A stretch of 64,000 nt of DNA from NCBI RefSeq assembly GCF_001317345.1, contig NZ_JXCG01000001.1, forward strand, positions 186,001 through 250,000. The letters are read 5' to 3'. Origin of the DNA: Thermococcus sp. EP1 (GTDB lineage Archaea; Methanobacteriota_B; Thermococci; Thermococcales; Thermococcaceae). The notes beneath the pieces are model-generated. The model was not told the origin of the DNA. It saw only the letters and a program-made list of their open reading frames with translations, and searched no databases. The translations under genes were made by a program, and so were the position numbers. This document shows, piece after piece, positions 55,215 to 63,508 of this stretch (within the stretch, counting starts at the first letter, position 1; every line of letters begins with the position of its first letter).

Positions 55215-56201
55215 TCAGCTCTTCCTAACCCGAATATTGAGCTTCAAGCCCATTATTTTGCCCTCTATTGCATCCAGGATTCTCTGAGTGGCGTTTGTTT
55301 GAGCATAATCGCCTTTTATTGGCTCAGGTAGTGGAGGTCTTTCGTCCTTGAAGAGCAAAAACCACAGCTGCCACTTTCCGGGCCTGTTTATGGTGAAGGT
55401 GTAGTTAGTCTCCCATTGGGGTGTCCAGTTGCCTTCAATATCAACGGGCTTATGGGGTAAAGTTACGTTGAAGTAATCCATGAGGTACATCTTGTGAATA
55501 TAAGTCTCGTTCGTGTTGAAATCGTAGGTTAGATTCACCAGCCATACCTCAACGTGATAGGTAACGTTCCTATACTCGTGGTTTGCTATGCCCAGAATAA
55601 CCCTGGCTTTTTCTCCCACAAAGAGATCAGTTGGATAATCGGCGGCTTTTCCTCCTGGGCCCAAAATGTAAAATTCCGTGAACTTTTCTCCTGGCTTGGG
55701 ATGGGTTATAACGTAGGCCAAAGTTGCTATGGAGGAGATTATTGCGATGATCAAGATTACCGTTAAAGCTTTGTCCAGTTTGCTTGATTGCTCCCACTCC
55801 AGTTCTTCTTTAAGTTTTTCAATGCTTATCCTTGGAATCCATGGATCAACGGCATTGGCCCTTCTATAAACTGCCGCAATGGCAAAGATGAGGTTGAAAA
55901 CCGTTAGGCTTACAAGGATTGGAATTAATCTTATTCCCCAGGGAGTGTAGTTCAGACCAAGGCCAATTAGAGGGACTATCGCTATGCTCAGACCAAAGCT
56001 CAAGGCCAATCTTTCAAGGTTGTCGAGTTCCTTTTTCTCAGGGAAAAGGGCCGTTATGAAAACATAACCTGGAAAGAAGAGCACAAAGGCCAAACCAAGG
56101 GCTTTCCTGAGTAAACTATCCGGATAGAAAGCAATGAGGAAGTCAAGAAGGAGTGAAAGTGCGATGATTGTTATCAGATCCCAGTAATCCTTGGGTTTCA
56201 T
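55215..56201 (-). CDS. DUF1616 membrane protein
   Basis: 328 residues: four N-terminal membrane helices (LITIIALSLLLDFLIAFYP; LGLAFVLFFPGYVFITALFP, a typical DUF1616 stretch; LERLALSFGLSIAIVPLIGLGL; LVSLTVFNLIFAIAAVYRR), a loop, a fifth helix (ALTVILIIAIISSIATLAYVI) and an outside beta domain (FTEFYILGPGGKAADYPTDL, VNLTYDFNTNETYIHKMYL) that looks immunoglobulin-like. DUF1616 genes often accompany exported structural proteins; role unknown. It lies 124 bases upstream of the TasA-like gene on the same strand. Confidence 0.8.
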   Translation of the reverse strand: MKPKDYWDLITIIALSLLLDFLIAFYPDSLLRKALGLAFVLFFPGYVFITALFPEKKELDNLERLALSFGLSIAIVPLIGLGLNYTPWGIRLIPILVSLTVFNLIFAIAAVYRRANAVDPWIPRISIEKLKEELEWEQSSKLDKALTVILIIAIISSIATLAYVITHPKPGEKFTEFYILGPGGKAADYPTDLFVGEKARVILGIANHEYRNVTYHVEVWLVNLTYDFNTNETYIHKMYLMDYFNVTLPHKPVDIEGNWTPQWETNYTFTINRPGKWQLWFLLFKDERPPLPEPIKGDYAQTNATQRILDAIEGKIMGLKLNIRVRKS

Positions 56202-56266
56202 TTAATCACCAAGGGATTAAGGGTATACTAACTTAAAATTCTTTTGCAACGTGCTTATTACCTCTT

Positions 56267-56302
56267 GAAAGTCTCGTCCTTTAGGGCGGGGAGGAGGTCA
56301 GC
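56267..56302 (+). mobile_element. IS200/IS605-like right-end remnant
   Basis: Starts GAAAGTCTCGTCC and holds a 7-bp hairpin CTCGTCC-TTTA-GGGCGGG followed by GAGGAGGTCAGC. This is the look of the 3' end and omega-RNA hairpin of TnpB elements in archaea, as I recall it. No TnpA or TnpB coding sequence and no left end are nearby, so it is a solo or decayed end. A related sequence is at 31342-31377. Confidence 0.45.
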
Positions 56303-56323
56303 CAACGTAGAGTTTTATAAACC

Positions 56324-56566
56324 CTACCCGCTCAAAACCTCATAGACCTTCTTCATCACTATTATAGCGAAGATAACCAGCAAAAGCTCCACAAGAGGTT
56401 TTAAGCTTTCTTTTTGCTCTTTACTTAAGAAGAGGCTTCCAACCTCCAGAGCAATGAGGAGGCCTATTAGAGTTAAGGTGAGGAATACATCTACAGTTTT
56501 TGTTGCCAAGGCCGCTATGAGGATCCATGATGAGAGAAAGAGGAGCATGTAATCCTCTACATCCAT
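56324..56566 (-). CDS. small membrane protein, unknown function
   Basis: 80 residues with three predicted helices (LLFLSSWILIAALAT, VFLTLTLIGLLIALEVGSLFL, LVELLLVIFAIIVMKKVYEVL) and few charged residues between them. No family recognised. Its start overlaps the end of the preceding 252-residue gene by ten bases, so the two are coupled and their products may act together. Confidence 0.65.
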   Translation of the reverse strand: MDVEDYMLLFLSSWILIAALATKTVDVFLTLTLIGLLIALEVGSLFLSKEQKESLKPLVELLLVIFAIIVMKKVYEVLSG

Positions 56567-57315
56567 TCCCTAACTCCCCCAAGCTTTTTGGCCTTTATCT
56601 CAACTCCGTACTCCTTTATTGCGAAGCTCTCACTCTCTACAACCTCACCCGTGCCCTTTGCAAGGGCCAGGAGAATTGAAGAACATACGGGACAGGCCAC
56701 CTGATTACAGCTCTCTATGCTCGCCCTGCATATCTCCATGTTTGTTGGCTTTACAACAACCCTAAATTCTCCCTCATTTTCATCTATATGGACTCCTCTG
56801 GCAAGATCAAAGGTCCTCAAAACAGAAGATGCAACACTCTCAACGGCTGAAGGGCCGCTACCATCAAGAGAGCTTTCAAAGTACTCCTCAAACTTCCCTA
56901 CGAGATCAACTCCCGTTGGCCTTATCAAAAGCCCCATCTGCCTTTCATTGGCCACATTGGTCAAGAAAACGGTCTCCTCATCCATCCTTCCAAGGTCAAG
57001 ATCAAAATCCTCATGTAGGGGGATGAAAGTTCCTCCCTCCGGCATGTTTTCATATGGAGGGATGTATAGCGCATTACCTTCAAGGCCCAGGTCGCTCACC
57101 ATATCCTGAAGCATCTCAACATAGGGGAATATTAGGTTATCAAGGGCTTCCCTTTTAACGTACTCCCTTGATTTGAACGTTAAAACTATAAAGCCCAGAA
57201 ATAGCCCAGCAAAGCCCAAATTAATCTGACTCTGATTAGAATTTATTGCCCCATAGATCAACAGAAAAGTTCCAATGCCCGCTAGAGAAGCGCTTGCTAT
57301 CTTCTCTGCCCTCAT
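56557..57315 (-). CDS. membrane-anchored protein with a cysteine cluster, unknown function
   Basis: 252 residues. Two N-terminal helices (ASLAGIGTFLLIYGAINSN and INLGFAGLFLGFIVLTF) anchor a soluble domain. Near residue 205 four cysteines cluster in CRASIESCNQVACPVCSSIL, followed by LALAKGTGEVVESESF; the pattern recalls metal- or cluster-binding V4R-like sites but is not a match I can name. It is divergent from the MoxR operon, 70 bases away, and cotranscribed with an 80-residue membrane protein. Confidence 0.65.
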   Translation of the reverse strand: MRAEKIASASLAGIGTFLLIYGAINSNQSQINLGFAGLFLGFIVLTFKSREYVKREALDNLIFPYVEMLQDMVSDLGLEGNALYIPPYENMPEGGTFIPLHEDFDLDLGRMDEETVFLTNVANERQMGLLIRPTGVDLVGKFEEYFESSLDGSGPSAVESVASSVLRTFDLARGVHIDENEGEFRVVVKPTNMEICRASIESCNQVACPVCSSILLALAKGTGEVVESESFAIKEYGVEIKAKKLGGVREWM

Positions 57316-57385
57316 AATTTTACCCCCATCAATTTAAAACCATTAACTTTAAAATGTTTATCATTGTCTTTTGAATTTGAGGAAA

Positions 57386-59422
57386 ATGAGGAGAGGTATG
57401 GCTTTAATCATTCTCACACTCTTGGTCTTCAGCAGCTTTGGATTAGCCATGGAAAGGCATTTTGAATATGAAAAGGCCTATGAGAACGATAAGGGGATTT
57501 ACATCTATTTTAGAATTATCCTCCTCTACTCGGAGATGGCCCTTGACAAGATAATTGGCGAGGATAACGAGAGTCTTTACTATGCGAGCAACGTTGAAAC
57601 AAAGCTGAACATAACAAGGGATGAGATAGAGTTCTATAAGTCCTTTGGAATAGAGGCGAAGGTTGAGGATTACCTACCTCCTTTTCTGGAGCTTGGTAAG
57701 GGTGTGAAGGAGATAGCCCTTGGCCAAAAGCTCTTCCTGGATAACATCGAGATCGTCAAAGAGATGAGGGATTACTATGCTTACGTTAATGCAAGCCTAG
57801 GACTGGAGATGATGGGGGAGGGAATCTCAAGTGCCGAGAAGGCCCTTGATGTGATTGAGACCTTTGAGTTCGTTGATGAAGACAACAGCACCTTAACACT
57901 CGATACATCATCCCTTAGAGAGAAGCTGGAGAAGATTAAGAGGATGTACTTTGGCTATGAGAAAGTTTTGAGTGCCTATAAAGTCCTGCTCCCCGAGGAG
58001 CTTCAGAAGCTTATCGAAGAGAAAAAAGAAGAGCTACCAAGCAACATAGACCAAGAACAGTTGGAAGAGATAATCACAAAGTTGAGGAAGGGCGAAGGAC
58101 TTACCGAGAATGAGCAGCAGCTCCTCAACGAAGTCATGGAGGTTATTTTCAAAAACGGCACCATAATCTTAGTCCCCGAGTCACTAACCCTCTATGCCTC
58201 AAACCTCAACCCCTTCGTCTATGAGAATATCACCTTTTACGGCTATGCCCCAGACTTTGATACCGTCTACCTTCACATTAAAAACCAGACGATCGCTTTG
58301 GGGGTTAAGAACAACCGATTTTCTTACGTGTATTCCTTCGACACGGTTGGTAAGTATGAGGTCTTTGCAACCGGGGTAAAGAACGGAAGTGTTGAAAAGT
58401 CCAATACTCTCATTTTGAACGTTTTAAAGATCCCTACAAGAATAGTTCTCTCTTCTGAGGGGAGTGCATACATCAACGAGAGTATGAGGGTGAGCGGTGC
58501 CCTGCTGGACTATTACGGAAGGGGCTTGGATGGGGAAGAGATTTTTGTAGAGTTCAACGGTGAGAGGTTTAAGATTTCAACCCTCAGCGATGGGAGCTTT
58601 TCCCTCAATGTTACAAGTGATGAGAGCGGGAAAAAGCTGTTAAACGTTACCTATCTCGGTAACGAGATTTATGCAGGGAGTTCTGCTTCTTTAGGCCTTG
58701 TGTTCCTGAAGTATCCAGTGAAGATCACCATAAAGACCGAGAAAAATAAATTCAAGATCGGAGAAGAGGTCAAGATAAGCGGAACCGTAAGCGGGGTTAG
58801 AAGGGAGATTCCCGTGATAATTTACGTCGATGATGAGCCTTATACGGAGCTCTATGCAATAAGGGACTTCAAGGTGAAGGTAACCTTTAATGAAACTGGA
58901 GAGCACAGAATCTATGCCCGCTTCCCCGGGAATGATTACTACGAAGCGGCAAACTCAAATATGATAACGCTCAAAATCGTGGAATTTTCTCTCTTTGAAA
59001 TTCTCTTAATCCTCCTCATTGCTGGTCTGCTTTTCGGCATAGGGTTCCTCGGTTACAAGATTTACAGAAAGGGCAGAGAGGGAGTTACCGACGAAGAGTT
59101 CCTAACCCTATTAAAGGCAATGGAAGAGGCCGAAAAGATGGAAGAAGCAGAGAGGGAAAGGAAACTCAAGTCCCTCAGGCAAATGTATAGGGAGATTTAC
59201 TACAAGCTTATCAAGCACTACAACCTAAAGCCCAGCTTGACACCGAGGGAGCTGGTAAATAGGTTAAGGAAGGAAAACTTTGCTTATCACTTAGAAAAAG
59301 CCACTGGTCTTTACGAGAAGCACTTTTATGGGAAGAAAGTCCTCAGAAGGGGTGACGTTCTGGATTATCTAAGACATATAGCTGGCTTCATAGTGTCTTT
59401 CATAGTGAGGGAGGAGTTATGA
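57386..59422 (+). CDS. exported Ig-like protein with C-terminal DUF4129-type domain
   Basis: About 678 residues. Signal sequence MRRGMALIILTLLVFSSFGLA, a helical domain (to about 240, with repeated EYEKAY, LPEELQKLIEEKKEEL), three Ig-like beta domains (YASNLNPFVYENITFYGYAP, RIVLSSEGSAYINESMRVSG, ITIKTEKNKFKIGEEVKISG), one membrane helix (LFEILLILLIAGLLFGIGFLG) and a cytoplasmic DUF4129-like end (NLKPSLTPRELVNRLRKENF, LYEKHFYG). First gene of a MoxR-DUF58 operon; such sets are thought to assist assembly of membrane or surface complexes. ATG 57386 is a choice over a TTG at 57371. Confidence 0.75.
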   Translation: MRRGMALIILTLLVFSSFGLAMERHFEYEKAYENDKGIYIYFRIILLYSEMALDKIIGEDNESLYYASNVETKLNITRDEIEFYKSFGIEAKVEDYLPPFLELGKGVKEIALGQKLFLDNIEIVKEMRDYYAYVNASLGLEMMGEGISSAEKALDVIETFEFVDEDNSTLTLDTSSLREKLEKIKRMYFGYEKVLSAYKVLLPEELQKLIEEKKEELPSNIDQEQLEEIITKLRKGEGLTENEQQLLNEVMEVIFKNGTIILVPESLTLYASNLNPFVYENITFYGYAPDFDTVYLHIKNQTIALGVKNNRFSYVYSFDTVGKYEVFATGVKNGSVEKSNTLILNVLKIPTRIVLSSEGSAYINESMRVSGALLDYYGRGLDGEEIFVEFNGERFKISTLSDGSFSLNVTSDESGKKLLNVTYLGNEIYAGSSASLGLVFLKYPVKITIKTEKNKFKIGEEVKISGTVSGVRREIPVIIYVDDEPYTELYAIRDFKVKVTFNETGEHRIYARFPGNDYYEAANSNMITLKIVEFSLFEILLILLIAGLLFGIGFLGYKIYRKGREGVTDEEFLTLLKAMEEAEKMEEAERERKLKSLRQMYREIYYKLIKHYNLKPSLTPRELVNRLRKENFAYHLEKATGLYEKHFYGKKVLRRGDVLDYLRHIAGFIVSFIVREEL

Positions 59423-60429
59423 GAAGGGCCATCTACACTATCCTCATGGCATTCGGTATCTTTCTCCTCGTGATGCCCTTAACCATACCCGTATTCTACA
59501 CCAGTGCAGATTTCAGCGTTTTCAATACAAAGTGGAACGGAGCCTCAAACTTTGGAAGGCTCCTCTATGAGGAAACAAATATCATGCCCGTGATAACCTC
59601 CTATAACTCCTTTGGTCTTGGCGAGAGGGAAGGCGTTCTCCTGATCCTCGGACCCGACCTGAGCTATTCCTCCCTTGAGATTGATGAGATCAAGAAGTTT
59701 CTGGAGAACGGGGGGACCCTTGTTCTAATAGACGACTTTGGAACCGGGAACGATATTTTGACGGGCCTAAACCTAACGGCCAGATTTACCGGCCTCATCC
59801 CCATTGATGTCTTCTACTCAAAGAACTACAACTTCCCAGAGCTCGTGAGGATCTTGGACCCACAGCTGAGTGTCGGAGTTGATAAGCTGACACTCAACGT
59901 CCCCTCCGTAATAGTGGGTGCTGAAGGGTCAATATATACGAGCAAAGTGGCCGTTATAGGGAACAACCAGAGGCAGCTCCCAATAATGAGTGAGCTGGAG
60001 TATGGAAACGGGAGGATAATCCTGTTCTCAGATCCGAGTGTTTTCATAAACGATATGTTCGAGAAGAACGAGCCGTTCATAAGAAACTTTGTAAGGTATA
60101 TAAAAGCAGATGTGATTTACATCGATGAGGCCCATCACACGAGCTTCAATCCCTACGCCGTCGGAACAGTGGTTATCAAGAGAAGTCTGGATAAAATGAA
60201 GGCCTTTTACGTGATTTTGGGAGTGGCAGTTTTAGCCATACTCATTGAGAGCGGCCTAGCCTTAGAGGGAATAAGCAGGGTTGTAAATGCCCTGCTAGGC
60301 AAAATCTTTAAGGAAGAAGAAAAAAGTTTGGATGATGTGATAGAGGAGTTAAAGAAAGAGGGTTATGATGAGAAGGTCCTCAGGAAGATAATAAGGGAAA
60401 TACAAACTGGTAAAAAGCTGGGTGATTAA
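59419..60429 (+). CDS. DUF4350 membrane-anchored protein
   Basis: 336 residues. N-terminal helix AIYTILMAFGIFLLVMPLTIPVFY, then a DUF4350-like globular domain resembling a class I glutaminase fold without catalysis (VLLILGPDLSYSSLEIDEIKKF, LENGGTLVLIDDFGTG, RIILFSDPSVFINDMF, IYIDEAHHTSF), a second helix (AFYVILGVAVLAILIESGLAL) and a charged tail with a coiled pattern. Overlaps the previous gene by four bases. Conserved neighbour of MoxR/DUF58 pairs; biochemical role unknown. Confidence 0.78.
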   Translation: MRRAIYTILMAFGIFLLVMPLTIPVFYTSADFSVFNTKWNGASNFGRLLYEETNIMPVITSYNSFGLGEREGVLLILGPDLSYSSLEIDEIKKFLENGGTLVLIDDFGTGNDILTGLNLTARFTGLIPIDVFYSKNYNFPELVRILDPQLSVGVDKLTLNVPSVIVGAEGSIYTSKVAVIGNNQRQLPIMSELEYGNGRIILFSDPSVFINDMFEKNEPFIRNFVRYIKADVIYIDEAHHTSFNPYAVGTVVIKRSLDKMKAFYVILGVAVLAILIESGLALEGISRVVNALLGKIFKEEEKSLDDVIEELKKEGYDEKVLRKIIREIQTGKKLGD

Positions 60430-60430
60430 A

Positions 60431-61360
60431 ATGAATGGTAAAGAATTCCTTGAAAAGCTTAAAGCTGAAATTCACAATGCTGTTGTTGGAAAAGACGAGG
60501 TTATAGAGCTTCTGGCCGTTGCTCTGCTAGCTGAGGGACACGTGATTTTGGAGGGTGTACCCGGAGTTGCGAAAACAACCATAGCGAAGAGCTTTGCACA
60601 TGCTATTGGTTTAGAATTTTCCAGAATCCAGCTTACACCTGATTTATTGCCCGCCGATATAATTGGAACCGTTTACTACGATCAAAAGATGGCACAGTTT
60701 AAGATAAAGAAAGGGCCCATCTTCGCCAACGTTGTTTTAGCGGATGAGATTAACAGGGCTCAGCCCAAGACTCAATCCGCCCTTCTTGAGGCAATGCAGG
60801 AAGGCCAGGTGACTATAGAGGGAAGAACCCTCTACCTCCCAAGGCCCTTCCTCGTGATAGCAACCAAAAACCCGTTGGAGTTTGAGGGAGTTTACACTTT
60901 ACCAGAGGCCCAAATTGATAGATTCATGATGGAGATAAAGGTGGGGTATCCCGATAAAGAGGAAGAGCTTAGGATGCTACTGAGAAAGGATCGGGGAGAC
61001 TTTAGAGAAGTAAGACAGATATTCACACCAACTCAGATCCTAACTTTAATAGCTCAAGTTAGGAGGGTTAAAACAAGTGAAGAGGTTCTGCAATATCTGT
61101 ACGAAATAATCGCCAAAACTAGGAGAGATGACAGACTTCTGGTCGGGGCATCTCCAAGAGCTGCCGAGCATCTCCTCTATGCCTCAAAGGCCTTGGCCTT
61201 TCTTAGAGGGCGGGACTATGTGATACCCGATGACATAAAGGAGATGGCCCTCAGCGTTTTGACGCACAGGCTTTTGGTTAGGGCAGACTATGAACTGGAG
61301 GGTGTTAAGAGCGAAGACGTCGTAAGGGAGATTCTCGATGAAGTAGAGGTGCCAGTATGA
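60431..61360 (+). CDS. MoxR-family AAA ATPase
   Basis: 309 residues. Walker A is LEGVPGVAKTTIAKSFAHA near residue 40, Walker B is VVLADEINRAQPKTQSALLEAM, sensor 1 is VIATKNPLEFEGVYTLPEAQIDRF, and the C-terminal lid has GASPRAAEHLLYASKALAF. MoxR ATPases act as chaperones that load cofactors or assemble complexes together with vWA-type partners such as DUF58, here the next gene. ATG 60431 follows GGTGATTAAA, one base after the previous stop. Confidence 0.93.
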   Translation: MNGKEFLEKLKAEIHNAVVGKDEVIELLAVALLAEGHVILEGVPGVAKTTIAKSFAHAIGLEFSRIQLTPDLLPADIIGTVYYDQKMAQFKIKKGPIFANVVLADEINRAQPKTQSALLEAMQEGQVTIEGRTLYLPRPFLVIATKNPLEFEGVYTLPEAQIDRFMMEIKVGYPDKEEELRMLLRKDRGDFREVRQIFTPTQILTLIAQVRRVKTSEEVLQYLYEIIAKTRRDDRLLVGASPRAAEHLLYASKALAFLRGRDYVIPDDIKEMALSVLTHRLLVRADYELEGVKSEDVVREILDEVEVPV

Positions 61361-62643
61361 AAAGAGAGGACTTGCTGTGGACGCTTTCAGGTGTTAGCTT
61401 CGCCCATGGATATTTGGCCTCAAACGTTTTTAGTGCCCTGTTTGGTTTAGGCCTAGCCGTGTATACGTTAAAAACCAAGAAAGAGTTCAATCCAGAGGTA
61501 AAAGTTGATGTGGAGTTTCCCACAACGGTTGAGGAAATGAAAAAATCCAAGGTTATTTTAAAAGTGAAAAACCTTGGAAGTGACGTGAAGGTTAGAGTTA
61601 AGAGTGGTTTTGTCCCAAATGTAAGGATTGCCGATGGTGAAACCCACATCCTCAAATCAGGGGAAGAAAGGTTTATCGATCTCCTCCTCATCCCCGAGAA
61701 GAAAGGGGAGTATGAGGTCCCCCTCAAGATGGAGATCTATGATTTGAAAGAGCTCTACTTTGAGGAGCTGGATATAGGCAAGTACAAGCTCGATGTGATG
61801 CCATCCGTTGAGTCAATAAGGGAAGCGGCCAAAGAGGATTACAACATAAAGCTAAGTGAGGTCTACAAGAGGAGTATTTTTCTGGGCCTGGAGACGCTGG
61901 AGCTCGAAGGCTTAAGAGAATATTTACCGGGAGATGACCTGAGAAGGATAGACTGGAAAGCAACATCCCGTCTCGGAGAGCTCATAGTGAGGGAGTTCAT
62001 AAAGGAATGGGAGGGAGACGTGTACCTCGTTCTCGACTCAACGAGGGAAATGCGAAAAGGACTGAGGAGGGCAAAGATAGACTACGCATCAACTCTGGTT
62101 CTGCATTTAGCAACGGTGCTCTTGAAGAAGAACTACAGAGTGGGCCTTATCATCTACAGCGATAGGGGCGTTAAGATCGTTAAACCATCAAAGGGAAGGG
62201 AGCACCTGAATAAAATTAGGGCCGCGGTGAAGTTTAAGCCTGAAAAAGGTCTGATAAGCCTGAAGAGCAGTGTGGTTTTGAAGTTCAGCGAGAAGGGAAG
62301 GAAATTCATGGAGAAGATCTTCCCAAGAAAGAGAAGTGGACTTGGTGAAGCTCTGCTTAACATCAAAGAGCCCTCATATCTGATTATTATCAGCGATTTA
62401 ATGGGCCACACCTCACTGCTTTACCGCCTAATGCTCATGCTCAAGAAGAAGCACAAAGCCGTGATATTATCTCCGAATCCAATACTCTTCTATGCCGAGG
62501 AGATAAATGAGGAAATGTTGAAGTTTCTCTATGAGAAGTATCTGGAGAGGGAGAAGACGGTTAGGAAGTTCAACGCGGTTGCTCCAACCATTGATTTAGG
62601 CCCGAGTGATTATTTGAGGGAGATCGTGAGGGAGCTGAAATGA
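61357..62643 (+). CDS. DUF58 (vWA-like) protein
   Basis: 428 residues. Two N-terminal hydrophobic segments (LSGVSFAHGYLASNVFSALFGLGLA), an Ig-like beta domain (EVKVDVEFPTTVEEMKKSKV, KKGEYEVPLKMEIYDLKELYF), the DUF58 core LREYLPGDDLRRIDWKATSRLG and a vWA-like half with VYLVLDSTREMRKG and LIIISDLMGHTSLLYRL. Overlaps moxR by four bases. Partner of the MoxR ATPase, probably at the inner membrane face. Confidence 0.9.
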   Translation: MKREDLLWTLSGVSFAHGYLASNVFSALFGLGLAVYTLKTKKEFNPEVKVDVEFPTTVEEMKKSKVILKVKNLGSDVKVRVKSGFVPNVRIADGETHILKSGEERFIDLLLIPEKKGEYEVPLKMEIYDLKELYFEELDIGKYKLDVMPSVESIREAAKEDYNIKLSEVYKRSIFLGLETLELEGLREYLPGDDLRRIDWKATSRLGELIVREFIKEWEGDVYLVLDSTREMRKGLRRAKIDYASTLVLHLATVLLKKNYRVGLIIYSDRGVKIVKPSKGREHLNKIRAAVKFKPEKGLISLKSSVVLKFSEKGRKFMEKIFPRKRSGLGEALLNIKEPSYLIIISDLMGHTSLLYRLMLMLKKKHKAVILSPNPILFYAEEINEEMLKFLYEKYLEREKTVRKFNAVAPTIDLGPSDYLREIVRELK

Positions 62644-63131
62644 TCTGGGGGATACTAGCGATAATTGCAGGGTTGGTATTGAGGAGCAAAGCTGTCGTTT
62701 TGATACCTTTAGTGTATTTACTCGCAAGGAAGAACAAGGATTTGGGCCTTATCGCTTACTTCTTCTATGGGGTTGCTTTAATTGGTGACGTTTTTGTTAA
62801 GGATATTCTATCTTTTGAGGCCTTGAAGGCCCTTCTGCTTGGGGCCTTTCCTGCGTTGATGGTCTTCAGGGAGATTTTAATTGGGAGTGAGTTCAGGGAA
62901 AGTTATAAACTGGACAGGTCAAGGTTGGAGATCTTTCTGGATATTAGGGTGTTTTTATTTGTGTTGATTATCATAAGTTTGATGGCCTTTGTGAAGATTA
63001 AATATGAATATCTTTATACTACCGAAAACCAAGTGACTGCAGTAGCTGGGCTTGCACTACTGTTCTTACTGGTGAGCCTGAGGGAGGATGTTAAGAAAGT
63101 TGGTATGTTTGAAAGGAAAAAGTTGAGCTAA
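62640..63131 (+). CDS. membrane protein at the end of the MoxR operon
   Basis: 163 residues with about five hydrophobic helices (ILAIIAGLVLRSKAVVLIPLVYLL, LIAYFFYGVALIGDVF, LKALLLGAFPALMVF, VFLFVLIIISLMAFV, AVAGLALLFLLVSL). No family recognised. Overlaps the DUF58 gene by four bases (ATGA), so it belongs to the operon and probably anchors the complex. Confidence 0.7.
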   Translation: MIWGILAIIAGLVLRSKAVVLIPLVYLLARKNKDLGLIAYFFYGVALIGDVFVKDILSFEALKALLLGAFPALMVFREILIGSEFRESYKLDRSRLEIFLDIRVFLFVLIIISLMAFVKIKYEYLYTTENQVTAVAGLALLFLLVSLREDVKKVGMFERKKLS

Positions 63132-63508
63132 AAGATTCCTGTGTTTCGAACCATTGCTTTTGTCCAATAATATTTTATGTTATACGTTTTTATAAGAAGG
63201 ATTTTTGGTAGTTAGTAACCTTTGTCCAATACCTATGTCCAGAAAATGAGATATTTGTGTAATACTATGTCTTTAGTGATGTAACAATTTCTCAATGAAT
63301 ACTAATGTAGATTGAACATTTTGAATATCTTTAATTCTAGTTCTTAGTCAGAACCGAACGTTTGTTTGAAGAAAATTTAAAAAGAATAAATGAATAAAAA
63401 TCTTTTCGATATGTAAGTCAATAGTAGTATTTTAACTATATAGTTGGAAAAATTATCCAATTTGTGTAATAAATCCAAAAAATTGCAAAAAATGCACCGG
63501 TGATCTCG
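63132..63508. repeat. AT-rich gene-free stretch with short direct repeats
   Basis: 377 bases with no plausible gene. TTTGTCCAATA occurs at 63159-63169 and 63221-63231, and the related TTTGTGTAATA at 63254-63264 and 63461-63471. The stretch is poorer in GC than its surroundings. It separates the MoxR operon from a glycosyltransferase gene and may be a promoter region or a transfer boundary. No tRNA or transposase trace seen. Confidence 0.45.

Noticed and set aside
57371-57385. TTG start five codons upstream of the DUF4129-type gene
   Set aside because: It has no binding site; ATG 57386 begins a cleaner signal peptide, though the choice is not certain.
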